Below, in pieces: positions 1 to 10,724 of a stretch of 64,000 nucleotides of DNA. Under the pieces are notes generated by a model. The model was not told the DNA's origin. It searched no databases and was given only the letters and a program-made list of their open reading frames with translations. The position numbers and the translations under genes were made by a program. The DNA comes from Diphasiastrum complanatum (taxonomy: Eukaryota; Streptophyta; Lycopodiopsida; Lycopodiales; Lycopodiaceae). Each line of letters opens with the position of its first letter. Position 1 is the first letter of the stretch. Location: NCBI GenBank assembly GCA_029204225.1, contig CM055095.1:51681836-51745835 (forward strand), written 5' to 3'.

Positions 1-302
1 TGCCACAACCAATCCAAACATGCGACATTAGTTCACTTACATTTGTTGCAGCAAAGCTTTGATCAGATCATCGTCTGAACATATCCAAATATGCCAAGAC
101 AAGGACAAAATCGTAGTACGCATTTGTATTCTAGAGGCATCATATTCCTTTCTAAGCATGAATGAAAAGTTCACCATTCTTAAAAGCAACTACCAACTGT
201 TGAAATTTGATGTGTTCTTCCTTATTGCTACAGCCAAAGACAAATTAGATGCATTCTTTCTTTCTTATGGCTACAGGCGAAGACACACTTGCCATCACAT
301 AC
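1..302. other. Intron or distal part of the left-edge gene; no exon identified
   Basis: This stretch lies downstream of exon 2 of the minus-strand syntaxin-like gene and is probably its second intron. I looked for the next exon, which in this family should continue with an acidic helix after the Trp-Gln of exon 2, and did not find it. A short segment at 41-74 has AG and GTAAGT borders on the minus strand, but it would put a stop in the phase left by exon 2. Confidence 0.4.
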
Positions 303-701
303 TTGCCATTTCACAGTGTCAATTGCAGTGGTTAGGTCACGTCTAAAAGTCTCAGAGGAGCTATTTGAAGCAAGTTCCGCGGATTCTTTCATATGTCTCC
401 AGCTCCTAAATGTTGACTCCATCCTGAACGCAGGAAGATGGCTCATTCTTTAGACAATCACAGAAATCAGAACGGAAATTGAACTAAAGTAGCTATAAGA
501 CAAACAGCAAAGCCTGATTCACATTGAATTCCGAAAAAACACGAGATTCAAAGAAAGGATTCAACCCCTTATCAATTCAGTGCAATGCTTGAAGCCTCGT
601 GATTAAACTGCAGAAATTCACCTGTCGGCGGAATTCTGAACTTCTTCTGCAGCTGAGAAGAAGGGATCCACTTCCCAATGTGTGAAATTACTAGCCGCCA
701 T
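303..701 (-). CDS. Syntaxin-6/SYP61 N-domain-like protein, exons 1 and 2 only
   Basis: I recognise a Qc-SNARE-like protein with a syntaxin-6/10/61 N-terminal domain. Such proteins act in trans-Golgi and endosomal membrane traffic. Exon 1 is 701-622 (27 codons, the last split) and begins MAASNFTHWEVDPFFSAAEE. The DPFF..AEEVQ.SAD pattern matches the start of SYP6-type proteins. Exon 2 is 423-303: residues 28-67, starting MESTFRSW and ending TVKWQ, which aligns with the second helix of that domain. The donor after exon 1 is GTGAAT, the acceptor before exon 2 is TTCAG, and the donor after exon 2 is GTATGT. The reading phase is kept across the 198-bp intron. The start is the first ATG before the conserved block. 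The rest of the gene, including any SNARE helix and membrane anchor, lies beyond position 1. It could instead be one of the plant syntaxin-like proteins that lack a full SNARE motif. Confidence 0.75.
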
Positions 702-1263
702 CTCAAATTTCTGAAATGCCGGATACAAAACTGCAACTCTTGAGACAACAAATGAAAGCTTGCATCGCCTTCTGAATAATGATTGAAGAAGCTGACTAAA
801 AGCTTCTTATGATCGCGATATATCTCTGCCTGAGATCTGGCTTCATCTTCCTCCTGCTCCTCTTCTTCTTCGAGAAAGAGAGCGAGAAGAGAGACAAGCG
901 CAAAAGGGAGGGTTCTCCAGCAAGACTATAAAAGCACCCAATTAATGTTGGAGAGAAAGGATGGTTTTGGAAATTATAGAGAAGGTGATTGTTCAATAAT
1001 AAAAGGAAATAAAGGTGGGTGGGGTGGGATGGATAGAAGAATGGCTTCCAAGGAATGAGATATGGGGTTGTCCCTATTGACTTGGATTGCACAAACTTGA
1101 GATTGTTGCGAGGATGGGCAAGGGACGCCATCTCCAGTGTGACCCCACCTAGTTTCAGATCTCTTGGGCCTCGGATTTGTGACTTGGGCCCTAGGGCAAG
1201 GGTCAGAAGTCACAGCTGCTAAGATTCAATAGTCGTGACGGAAGTTTGGATGTCAAGACCTTG
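702..1263. other. Upstream region of the syntaxin-like gene
   Basis: This region should hold the 5' UTR and promoter of the minus-strand gene. Positions 840-900 are strongly pyrimidine-rich on the minus-strand template side, with repeated CTTCTTC and CTCCT runs, as often seen in plant leaders. A CTATAAAAGC box lies at about 921-930 on the plus strand, which is the wrong orientation for this gene. I see no other gene here. Confidence 0.3.
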
Positions 1264-1381
1264 GTTGAGGATTTACTTGTCGAATTGAGAAAAGGACGTA
1301 TGACCTTGGGGTCATACGTCTCCATAGGTTGGCGTCATACTCCCCACATGTTGAGGATCTACTTGTCCAATTGAGGAAAGG
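1264..1381. repeat. 33-bp direct repeats flanking a perfect hairpin
   Basis: Two 33-bp copies starting GTTGAGGAT.TACTTGTC lie at about 1264-1296 and 1349-1381. Between them, 1295-1305 (GACGTATGACC) and 1310-1320 (GGTCATACGTC) form a perfect 11-bp stem with a TTGG loop. No coding function is apparent. It may be the remnant of a small transposable element. Confidence 0.7.
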
Positions 1382-2130
1382 AGTTGTCACCATGACAAGT
1401 CAATGGGGATGGCCCCTAACAATGATTAAGAGCATAAAGTTTGCAGATAATAACATATGTTGTACTTTGTGTAAGTCAACAATGGCTTTTTCTCTTATAA
1501 ACAACTTTATAATAGCTTGTCAAGATGAGCAAGGCCAAGTTGGGAAAAAAAACTAGTAATTGGTAGTCAAGATGAGCACATCAAGTTAGGTAAGAGTGTT
1601 ATTGCAATCATTATGGCATACGCTGGAAACTCACCTACCGTGACTTAAAGTGTCACATGATAAATTGATGCCTTGATCTCCTACTTAATTTAAATTGTTT
1701 ATCCCCACAATTAAAAAACTAGTACAAGTAACTCAATGTTGTTCTAGAAATCAAGTTTAGAAGGCTACATTTGTGTGATGATTCCCAAATTTGAGAAGTA
1801 GTTATTATTCCTAGCTAGCACCCAATAAGTCTCAAGCTTTGTTTTTGACGTGTCATTGATGTTCAAAGCTTTTGCTCCTTTTTGGCTTTGCTTACTTGTA
1901 ATGTATGATGTCAATGCAAATTGATGATGTTGCAAAGATGATTTTAAAGATTAAAAACAAAGACATCTAGTTGAAAGCAATTCAACATTATGCATGTTGG
2001 CTAGTAAATGCATAATTTAGTGCATCGTGTTTCATTTGCCATTAGTGAGTCTCAATTAAATGTAACTAAGTCTCACTAACTAACGATGTTGCCCCACTTC
2101 CAACTAGTTGATGGATTATAGTTAGTCATT
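1382..2130. other. Unassigned AT-rich sequence
   Basis: No homologous coding segment was recognised on either strand. Short ORFs such as the one at 1329-1556 have no recognisable motif. The right part may belong to the LTR of the gypsy element that follows. Confidence 0.4.
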
Positions 2131-2197
2131 TCAATTGGCACTAGCTAAATAGTGTATTTTTTGACTCAGTTGAAAGGCATGGCACCATGATGCAAAG

Positions 2198-2200
<3 letters not shown>

Positions 2201-2262
<62 letters not shown>
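2201..2262. repeat. (TC)31 microsatellite
   Basis: A perfect TC dinucleotide run of about 62 bp. A second short CT run (about 2399-2415) lies 140 bp downstream. Both sit upstream of a gypsy primer-binding-like site, so they may be part of a degenerate LTR. Arg-Glu ORFs in this place are artefacts of the repeat. Confidence 0.97.
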
Positions 2263-2265
<3 letters not shown>

Positions 2266-2493
2266 CTTGGTATTTCTAGACATCAATTTACTCAATATCT
2301 TTGGATAACCAGATTTGTCATTGTAGTGTTTTGTCTTGAATATTACATTCACCATTTGCCCATCACCCTTTGTACACTTATCGATCTGAAAGAGGAGATT
2401 TCTCTCTCTCTCTCTTGGGAACAATAAAACCTTTTATACTACTTAATTCACTGATTTTGTGAAAATCTATAACGACTAGGCTACCACACTACT

Positions 2494-3170
2494 TGGCGTC
2501 GTTATCGTGGAGACGAATCTTCGTCTTTTCATGATTTTTAAATGTACTAAGTCCGCTGAATCTTATTCATGTAATGTATGCCACGAGATCAGCCATGCAC
2601 AACTATTGAGCAAAAACATTTAGAACGAGCACAACGATTAGAAGCTTATAGAAAGACATGCGATTTGTATTTCCAGAATCTACGAAATTCACCAATAAGA
2701 GTAAGATTAAGGCCTGAAGCGTTTAATAATATTTACAACACTTTCGTAGCACTTGTAAATACATTTGAGCGAGAGCTTGCCAATTCATGGAATCCATCTA
2801 AAATTTCATCTTCGAAACATAGATCTGATTCTAGTTCTGAATCCCCAAGACCCTGATCCACCATCAGAGCCAGAATCTAAACAAGAGCGTGAACCATCTT
2901 CGGAAACTACATCTACACCATCTGAACATAATTCAGAGTCATCTGATCCACCTGATCCAACGGATCCGCTACCTAATCCGCCACCTGATAATATGGCGAA
3001 TCCAACACCACCCACATCCACCAAAATCAGATATGACTTTTTCAAAGGGTCATCTGATGATGATGCAAATAGCTATTTATCTTAGTTCGAGTCAATCACT
3101 ATAGACAATAAGAAAAATACTGACAGGGATAAAGTTAGAATCCTACCAGGTCTTCTGCGCAAGTAAGCAA
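2494..3170 (+). mobile_element. Ty3/gypsy remnant: primer site plus gag start
   Basis: A TGGCGTCGTTATCGTGG segment at 2494-2510 resembles the tRNA-Asp primer-binding site of plant gypsy elements (TGGCGCCGTTGCCGGGGA). The gag begins at ATG 2578: a charged helical stretch of 92 codons, followed by a frameshift near 2850. The second frame is a Pro/Ser/Asp-rich linker and then KIRYDFFKGSSDDDANSYL, a stop at the codon ending at about 3085, and more gag-like sequence reading FESITIDNKKNTDRDKVRIL to about 3165. The FKGS..DDA..YL..F block is typical of retrotransposon capsid domains. The element is broken by one frameshift and one stop. Downstream pol is absent. The upstream LTR border was not defined. 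Confidence 0.7.
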
Positions 3171-4319
3171 ATCATGTTCTAGAAGATTGTTTGTGCTGAT
3201 GATAATTTCTTACATTTTACATTACCTTTTGATGCGTTGAACAAGAGGGATGTGTAAAAATCATGAACTACCATCCCATATATCTTCTAGATAGACATGA
3301 AGTATTAGCCAAATATACTTCTTTCTAAATAAATTACTAGCTTTTTTACTATTATAAAATTCAATTCTCACTCTAATGTAGCAAGTCTCCACCTTTTTTT
3401 AAGACATCAAAACTTTTGTAGCCTAAATCCTAAACAATTTTGTTTGTCTGGAGCTTGCATCAATCCAGAAAGTGCAGATTTTGTTTTCTAGTTTTCAATG
3501 GCTAAATTGAAAAATTGAAATTTTATCAATGCCACCAAATGTATAAGCTTGCCCAATAATTAATAAGTCATATAGCCAATCTAAAATCGAAGTTCTAATA
3601 ATTTGAGATTGGGTTTTGACGTTTTGAGAGTAAAGTTTTTGCTAGTTTCTTTCACTCATGCTCCAACAAAATGGTAACATATGGTGTGCAACTCTTTTTA
3701 TGCCCCTACATGATTTTTTAAGAACAAGAATTGTGGTTTGATGCATATTAAAAAATTTAACTATTTGTCAAATTTTAAATAAGTCCATCACAAAATACTT
3801 TGTTACTTTATATATACATGTTTAATTTTATTTAAAAATAATAATATTTTTGAGGTTGTAAAAATAATACATGTTTGATTTTATTTAAAAATAATAATGT
3901 TTTTGAAGTTGTAAAAGATAGTATGTCGGTGTTAGCGTGCAAATTTTTTATTTCAAAAAAAATGTAATTTTTTTTTAAAAAAAATTCAAAATGTAGTTTT
4001 CAAAAAGTTTTTAAAAAATTACATTTTTTAAAATATTAAAAGATGTAGTTTTTTTAATTTCGTCGACTTACTATGTTTGAAGGTTGAAATAAATATTTTG
4101 AAATAATGTTTTTATTTTAAATTTGATTTTCAAATGTGTCAAATTAGCTTTTCTATTTCATGATTTACTCGACTGACACATCTCATGTTAGGAGAATCAA
4201 CTCCAAAGAAAAATTATTTTTTTAAATAAACTTGTCAAAAAAAAGTCAAAAAAAAAAAATGAAACACACATAGCATGCTAGTAAAATCAATTCCAAAAAA
4301 AAAAATATTAAATGAAATA
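3171..4319. other. AT-rich spacer with a 53-bp tandem duplication
   Basis: Very AT-rich sequence with many A and T homopolymers and no gene recognised. Two copies of a segment starting TACATGTTT.ATTTTATTT lie at about 3815-3867 and 3868-3920, a 53-bp tandem duplication with few differences. Confidence 0.55.
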
Positions 4320-4515
4320 AGAAATTCTTTTGCAACCAATCAAAATAGCACAAAAAATTTACAATCTTTTATGTGAAATAATAAATTTTTTTCCAACCAA
4401 CCAAGATCGCACATCTGTGTGCTAAGTATTTTGTTGGAAAAAAAAAATCATTATTATTTTTTAGCAAGATCCTTAGCATGCAACGTGCTATCTTGGTTGG
4501 TTGCAGAAAAAACAA
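4320..4515. repeat. MITE-like fold-back element
   Basis: The left arm (4320-4351: AGAAATTCTTTTGCAACCAA then TCAAAATAGCAC) and the right arm (from 4485: GTGCTATCTTGGTTGGTTGC and onward) are inverted copies. A second left-type copy lies at 4391-4412. The interior is AT-rich and non-coding. The arrangement fits a small non-autonomous DNA transposon or nested insertion. No target-site duplication could be fixed in the low-complexity flanks. Confidence 0.6.
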
Positions 4516-4708
4516 ATTAATTTGAATTTTTTTTATTTCTTGGGATTTTTAACTATGTACAAAACTAACATTTTTTATAATAAACATTGTAGTAGCATAA
4601 AAGGAATGGCACACCATGTGATATCTTTTTATTGAATGATGTCAAAAAAAAAACTCACAAAATATTAAGGCCTTTCAAAATTGGTTATTGGCACGTAGTA
4701 ATTTAAAT

Positions 4709-5893
4709 TCACTCTTGGCATGGTTGCGATGGGTCTCTAGGTATCTCACTACTTATAATTGGACTTGAGAACGTTACTTTTTCAACTTTCTTCGTTTCTT
4801 CATCTAGGAGTTTCTTAGCTTCTAAACTGATATATTGTTCATAGTATTTTTCATTAGATCTATCAAAGTCTGAGACTTTAGAAACTTCTGCAAGTTGTGT
4901 TTTAGTTGTCGCGTTTTTCGCGCTTTTTACAATTTTTGCAATATTAGCATTTTTATTCTTTTTAGTTTTCTTTTTATCTCTAAGAGTTGGCATATTCTTC
5001 CTACTTCCAGTTGTGACTTTATTTAAATATAAGTCTAATTCAAGCCAATCTTGGTCTTTTGATCTTTTATGGTCTGAGACTCTACTTCTATACAATGGAC
5101 TACCATGTCAGTGTTAGCTTTAGATGGCCGCTTACTGACCTCCTAGGCTCAAGACAATAAGGCAAATAGTGACCCCAGGCTTCGCAATTATAGTATGAAC
5201 CATTTACTCTTGGTGAAGGAGTGGAATCTCCCAAGGCTCCGCAATTATAGCATGAACCATTTACTCTTGGTGAAGGAGTGCAATCTCTTGCCCCTCTTCT
5301 ACGCAAAATAGTATATTGTTGGCTATTGCATTTTGACGTAAAATTCTTTTGATTAGAAGTAGCGATATAGACTACCTCCTCATGATTATCAACCGGACAA
5401 GAGGAATAATTCTTCCTCCACATAGCTGGTTTGTAAATTAGGACAATTTAGGATGTCCCTCTTTTTACCACAAGCTGTCCACCAAACGTTAGCATTTGAT
5501 TTTGCTTTCTTCCTCTTAGCTTTAACGTCGGACATCTGAACTTTTAAGTCCCCCAATTTCGCTAAAAGCTCTACACTTTTCCTTAATGGATCTGTCTTTT
5601 CGGACTTTTCTATTTTTCATCTCCTATCTAAGTTTTTGCTCTTAAGATTTTCTATAACTAGTTTTTTCTTCAGATGACGAAGAATAAGATGAAAAATCGA
5701 AAAACTCTTCTTCATCTCTTGAATTAAATTCTAACTCGAACTCCTTAAACGAGTCAGATTCTTCTATTCTTTTATGTTTATGCTTCTTACCATTACTCTT
5801 TCTATCATTTATCATTTCTTCTTCTTCTAGGTTCAATGCATCAAGGTAACATAAGAAATTACCATCAACACAAACAAATCTTCTAGAACTCAA
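4709..5893 (-). mobile_element. Ty3/gypsy-like gag remnant, minus strand
   Basis: Read on the minus strand from 5893 down, there are three consecutive open pieces. The first (5893-5642) is very acidic, with runs of Glu and Ser. The second (5423-5100) holds two zinc-knuckle-like units: TPSPRVNGS followed by CYNCGALGDS, then TPSPRVNGS followed by YYNCEAWGHYLPYC. The third (5095-4709) is lysine-rich. Cys-rich knuckles after a charged region are typical of retrotransposon nucleocapsid. The first knuckle lacks the distal His/Cys and the second lacks its first Cys, so both are damaged. The paired knuckles come from a 57-bp tandem duplication (5184 and 5241). No protease or RT follows. Confidence 0.6.
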
Positions 5894-6032
5894 AAACTAT
5901 CATTAGAGATGACAAAAACTCCTTGAGGCAAGTATTGAAAATTAGGGAGGTTCAATGCAACAAGGTAACATAAGGAATTACCATCAACACAAACCATCTT
6001 CTACAACCCAAAAACTATCATTAGAGATGACA
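5829..6032. repeat. Tandem duplication, about 118 bp period
   Basis: GGTTCAATGCA.CAAGGTAACA through ACTATCATTAGAGATGACAA occurs at about 5829-5913 and again at about 5948-6032 with a few mismatches and small indels. The first copy overlaps the start of the acidic ORF on the minus strand, so the duplication includes the end of the gag remnant. Confidence 0.8.
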
Positions 6033-6054
6033 AAAAATTAGGGAGGTATCGACA

Positions 6055-6560
6055 TATGCATGCAAGTTTATTGTGTATCTGTGATTCAATCAATGAATGT
6101 GCACTTCTTTTTCCATATTGAGAAGTGAAACGATAAATGCATGCAACTTATTGTGGATAATTTGTGATTCATTCAGGTTAATATGATTAAATTCTGTTGA
6201 GATCCCATTCATGCAATATTGTGATCCCTAAAGAGTGTAAAGCATTTGGAAATACATTTGTGATTCATTCAGGTCAACGTGAGTAAATTATCTTTAGATC
6301 ATATTCATGCATTATTATGATCCCTAGAGAGTGTAAAGCATTTGGAATTAAACAAGATTGAATTATTATAATCCCTAAGAGTGTAAAGCATTTGGAATTA
6401 TTGTATGCTCGAGAACTAGCCTCATCGCAAGAAAGGGTGGTTGTCTGGGTGAACAGGCAACAAAACAAGATTTTAGCTGCTGGAGACATCGGGTGGTTGC
6501 TTAGGTGAATAGGCCTTCAAGTAAACAAGATTTTAGCTGCTGGAGAGGATGGACAACATG
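6055..6560. repeat. Cluster of short diverged repeats
   Basis: ATGCATGCAA.TTTATTGTG recurs at about 6057 and 6137. GTGATTCATTCAGGT recurs at about 6165 and 6262. AGAGTGTAAAGCATTTGGAA recurs at about 6233, 6327 and 6369. AACAAGATTTTAGCTGCTGG recurs at about 6464 and 6524. Spacings are about 60-110 bp. This is a degraded tandem array, without coding capacity. Confidence 0.65.
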
Positions 6561-7486
6561 GGAATGCCGAGTGACATGGAAAGCCACATACAAACTGCAA
6601 TCCTTTACACAGGACTGAATTATTGTATACACGAGAGAACTAGCCTCGTCACTAGGAATATATGTCACCGAGATCCAATACCGTAGCCTTGTCTCGTGAA
6701 AACTTCATATTTTAAAGGATATATTTACTTTCACCACGATAAAATCAAGAAGAAAACTAGCTCTATTGGTATTACTTATCAGCGAGATAGAACCCATCTA
6801 CCTGCAATATCAAGTTTCTGGCATTTGTTATATCCTTTTCCAAATACAGGGTGCGTGGATTTTGATCGAATACTTACATCATAAATATACAGTTCTTGAA
6901 CTCTTTTAGTTTTGGCACTGCAGTCACTTGTCTACGAATTTGGCTTCTACATCCAGCTAGACTTAGGTATATTCAAATAGTTAAGCAAAGGGTATCAACT
7001 CTACAAGTTAAATATGAGGTGGTACTGTTCTTCTGACTGACAAAACAGCTTCATTCCCAGAAAAACAACGCTAATCACTCATGCGCTGTAGAAAGGCTTC
7101 AAGCTAGCTGCTATGGTATAGCAGTAACACATGCTGAGGAGCCTTACATTTCGCTCCCTTTTTGTTTAGTTGTACAACATTTCGGACAAACATAGATAGA
7201 CCCATTTAAGTACAGATGAAAAACGCTTGCTCTCATCGAAATCAAGACTTTCATTGAAATCAAGAAACAAAGATTGCTATTAAGACTACAGGTCCATCTA
7301 TGTCGTTGCAAAATAAGTCAGTAGCTTGAAACAGCAGATAATTTGTAATTTTCCCGATGTCAATGTCCTTGATAAAAAATCTACGCGTTAGGATTCTTCT
7401 GTACGAACCTAACGCAAAAGTATCTAACATTCCACAATTCCAAGTATGTGGATTCGTGAGGGAATGGAGTCGGCAATTTTCAGGAT
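6561..7486. other. Downstream region of the H2A gene, no gene recognised
   Basis: Non-coding by eye. It lies 3' of the minus-strand histone gene, so it should hold that gene's 3' UTR and polyadenylation region. No convincing histone stem-loop was noted; plant histone mRNAs are normally polyadenylated. Confidence 0.35.
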
Positions 7487-8413
7487 CTATTCGCCCTTAT
7501 TCGTAGAAGTGACTGCCTTGGATTTCTTGCGAATCAGCACTGGGTGCACGTGAGGAAGAACGCCGCCATAGGCGATGGTCACGCGGTTAAGAAGCTTGCC
7601 AAGCTCTACATCGTTTTTCACTGCCAGAAGAATGTGCCTGGGAATGATTCTATTCTTTTTATACTCACGAGCTGCATTGCCAGCGATCTCTAAGACCTGC
7701 GTGATTCCCGTCAAAATCACAACCCACATTAACAAACCCGTCACTGATAGCTGCATTGAGCGTCAGATCAGATGAACAAATGTTTGCGATCACCATTATG
7801 ACAATTAAGTAGGTCGTTACAGAAAGCTTTGAAGTAATTAGCAAGAAAAGCATACACTCAACATATTATTCATCCATACTGCCAGCATTCAGTTTCAAAA
7901 ACTATATGAGCTTATATTTGCAACTACTAACGTGGCAGTAATCATTAGCAGCAATATGGTAATTCCATGCAAGAAAAGTATACCTCAAACAAAGCATTGG
8001 GTATCAAAAAACCAAGTGAGCTTATGTTTGCATTGTGCAATTGCCAACATGACAATTTGACTTAATCGTCAGGACAATTTGAACTGTGAAGCTCAATATA
8101 GCAAGAAAGTCATGCCTCCTAAAACAAAGCCATTAGTACTGCAAGGAGCTCAACTTTGCAATAACCCACAAACCGATTTGAACAGAGTTAGCAACTAAAG
8201 ATTATGTATCTGTAATTCACAGCAAGAAAAACATACCTCAGCTGCAAGATATTCCAACACCGCAGCCATGTATATAGGTGCACCAAAGCCCACACGCCTG
8301 GCATATCGCCCCTTCTTCAAATACCTGGCCATCCTACTGACAGGAAACAGGAGGCCAGCCTTGGAAGACTTGGACTCGTGCTTTCGCTTATGATCCTTCC
8401 CTCTACTCCCCAT
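7487..8413 (-). CDS. Divergent histone H2A, two exons, 128 aa
   Basis: Core histone H2A, which pairs with H2B in the nucleosome. Exon 1 is 8413-8237 (residues 1-59) and exon 2 is 7696-7487 (residues 60-128 plus stop). The 540-bp intron has GTATGT and CAG borders and falls between ..EYLAAE and VLEIAGNAA. The histone fold is complete: [49 protein letters not shown], and the docking segment [11 protein letters not shown]. The basic N-tail is [15 protein letters not shown]. Odd residues: in the L1 loop, [11 protein letters not shown] replaces the usual YAERVGAGAP. In the acidic patch NDEEL becomes NDVEL (Val89), while Glu54, Glu59, Glu62, Asp88 and Glu90 are kept. The C-tail ([13 protein letters not shown]) has no SQEF motif (H2A.X) and no SPKK motif (H2A.W), and the body is not H2A.Z. 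It is an intact reading frame, so either a divergent expressed H2A variant or a young retained duplicate. Confidence 0.9.
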
Positions 8414-8483
8414 GATCCCAAGCTCCTCTTGCAGCTCAAAATTATCAATGCGAGCTGGGAGAAAAAGCAGCTGAGCTGACTAG

Positions 8484-8489
8484 TTTATA
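8484..8489 (-). promoter_or_regulatory. Likely TATA box of the H2A gene
   Basis: The minus strand reads CTATAAACTA here, about 70 bp upstream of the H2A start codon. That spacing allows a short leader with initiation near 8455. Only position and sequence support it. Confidence 0.5.
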
Positions 8490-8499
8490 GTGGGCAGAA

Positions 8500-10660
8500 G
8501 AATTCTAAAGCCAAAAAGCTCATTGTTTATCATTCATGACTGGATTGGACAGAAGCTGCGAGCATTAAACCCACAGAAGGACTGAAAAATCCACATACGT
8601 GTATGCAGTGATTAGTTCGCTTTTACTTGGAATTTAGTATGATTTTTCAGTGATCACTCGAGGTACTTGGCAGGCCTCCCTAGCCTAGCCAGCTCTTTGG
8701 TCTTTACACTCTATATGGACGATTGAGTAAATTTGAAGTGATTGGGAGTTTATTTTTAGCTTTGCCTTTCATACTAATGTCAAGTGATCATATTTTTTTT
8801 ATGTTTTGGAGCATCTACAAAGCATAATGTTTATGTCAATATAGGTCCAAAATTTTTGTGAGGAGATTTGATGGAATGCGCATGTGAAGAGCCAATGATG
8901 TGCTGCCACATAGAGCATGTATATTCTTTTGAAAAATTGTGAATTTTTTTTTTGCGAAAACAAAAAAAATAAAAATGTCTAGAAAAAAAAACAAAAAAAT
9001 TGAAAATTCGCAAAATTGTAGGAAAAAAATTTCAAAATACAAAAAATCATGAAAAAAAAATCTAAAAAAGACCCAAAAAAAATCAGGATGGAAGGCCCTT
9101 GGATGGGAGCTTCCAAAAGTTATGTTGATGGTAAGCTATCTTTACGATTCTCCATGTATCAAAGTTCATGTGCTTTTGTTAAGTACGTATAAGATGAATC
9201 TAAGTGCATGTTTTATTTTACCCTTTGATTGCAGTTTTTGTTATATTTCATTTTTTAACATGCACATTAAAGTTACTCTCAGAGCTTTCAAATTAATTTG
9301 TTAACTTTGATGCAATAACAACAAGACAAGAATAGCATTAAGCTATCGTGACGATTTTCCTAAACTAAGCTATCGTGGTTTTTGCATGATATACAAAGTT
9401 GTTCTTATGTGCAATTCATTTATTGTTTGCGTTCTTCACAACAAGATATTGGTGTGTGAGTATGTCTCCATCTTGGAGAGTGGAACTGTATTCCAAAAGC
9501 GGGCTCTAAAGGATGTGTATAAGGAAATAGGTTAAATTGGAGAAATTCACAATCAAGTGAAGCAAAGTAGAGGAACTCTCATCTAAGAGACACACAAGTT
9601 GTTAAAGACTTTTATTGGCCCTGCCTTGCTTTGCAAGGGGACTTAGCATTCATGTGAAAGATTGACCTGCTTGTGTTGTGGACTTGATTTAAAAGACATA
9701 AATATATATTTTTTTTTTGTATTTTCAATTTTTGTGAGTTAGACATGTGGCAATTTTAAATAAATTGGCTATTTTTATGGGTTTTTCATGGATATTGCTT
9801 TTTCTTTTTTTTATTCTTTTTCAAATATTTATATTTATTTTGATTAAGGAATGCCATTTTTTTTAAATTCTTTGTTGGTTCACACGTGGCCTCCTGTACC
9901 ACGTTTCTTGCCATTTACAAGGTCCTGGTTGTCGCTGCATACCACGGTTCCGTTGGAGACGAAGATTTGTTTTGTTCCTGGCAGACGAAGGGAATGGTTG
10001 TTTTGCGACAACATCAAAGTGTTCGGGCTGCAATTTCATGGTCTGTGCAATTTCATGGTCTATGGTTTCATGCTACTTCGGAAAGAGTTTCACTGACGCA
10101 TTGTTGCGTAGTTGTTCTGATCGTGGAAATCTTGCATGCGTTCTGTTCGAAGATTTCTATGACCGTCTACAGCTCTTCTTTTGTTCAAAAAATTGCAGAT
10201 TGTCAGTGTTGATGGGTAAGCGTGTTTCTCTTGCAAGTGTGCGTATTCTGATACTCATGGTCAACGTTACGAAGTTCTATTTCTGATGTTACTGTTTTCT
10301 ATTTATTTCATTGTCCCGGGTGTGGTCAATAGAGTGGGCTTCTTCATTTTGGTCCAAAAGGATAGTGTCGTTCTGTTTTTTGCAACAATCGTCAACTCCA
10401 GAAGAAAGCAAAATGCATCGAAATCTGATTGACTCATACAAATAGCCTAGGAAGAACATTTTCAAATAGCACGATCTAGCTATCAAGAATCACATATTTA
10501 TGGGTCTCGCCATACTATGTACGGTCTCGCCATATTTATGAGTTCCGCTTCATTAAAAGGTATTCTCTTGAAAAGCAAGCTAGAAACAGCTCCCAATTAC
10601 TGAGAGCATATTTTTAGTGACTAGTGCTGCAGGATGACTCATTGATCTGTCAACATGTTT
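8500..10660. other. Intergenic, no gene recognised
   Basis: AT-rich with long A and T runs (8934-9075 and 9700-9860). Overlapping ORFs of about 81-108 codons at 9851-10286 occupy three frames of a more balanced stretch and show no motif that I know. The phrase GCAATTTCATGGTCT is repeated at about 10029 and 10048. I make no gene call. Confidence 0.4.
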
Positions 10661-10724
10661 TCACAACTCTTGTGCAATGTTTTCGCCAGAATGAAACTTG
10701 CAAAGCTTTCTGAAAATTTGTTTA

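Noticed and set aside
41-74. Candidate exon 3 of the syntaxin-like gene (AG ... GTAAGT on minus)
   Set aside because: With the phase left by exon 2 the fourth codon is TGA, and the sequence does not resemble the next helix of the family.
9851-10286. Three overlapping ORFs of 81-108 codons as a gene
   Set aside because: No motif or splice evidence. Openness in three frames argues for composition.
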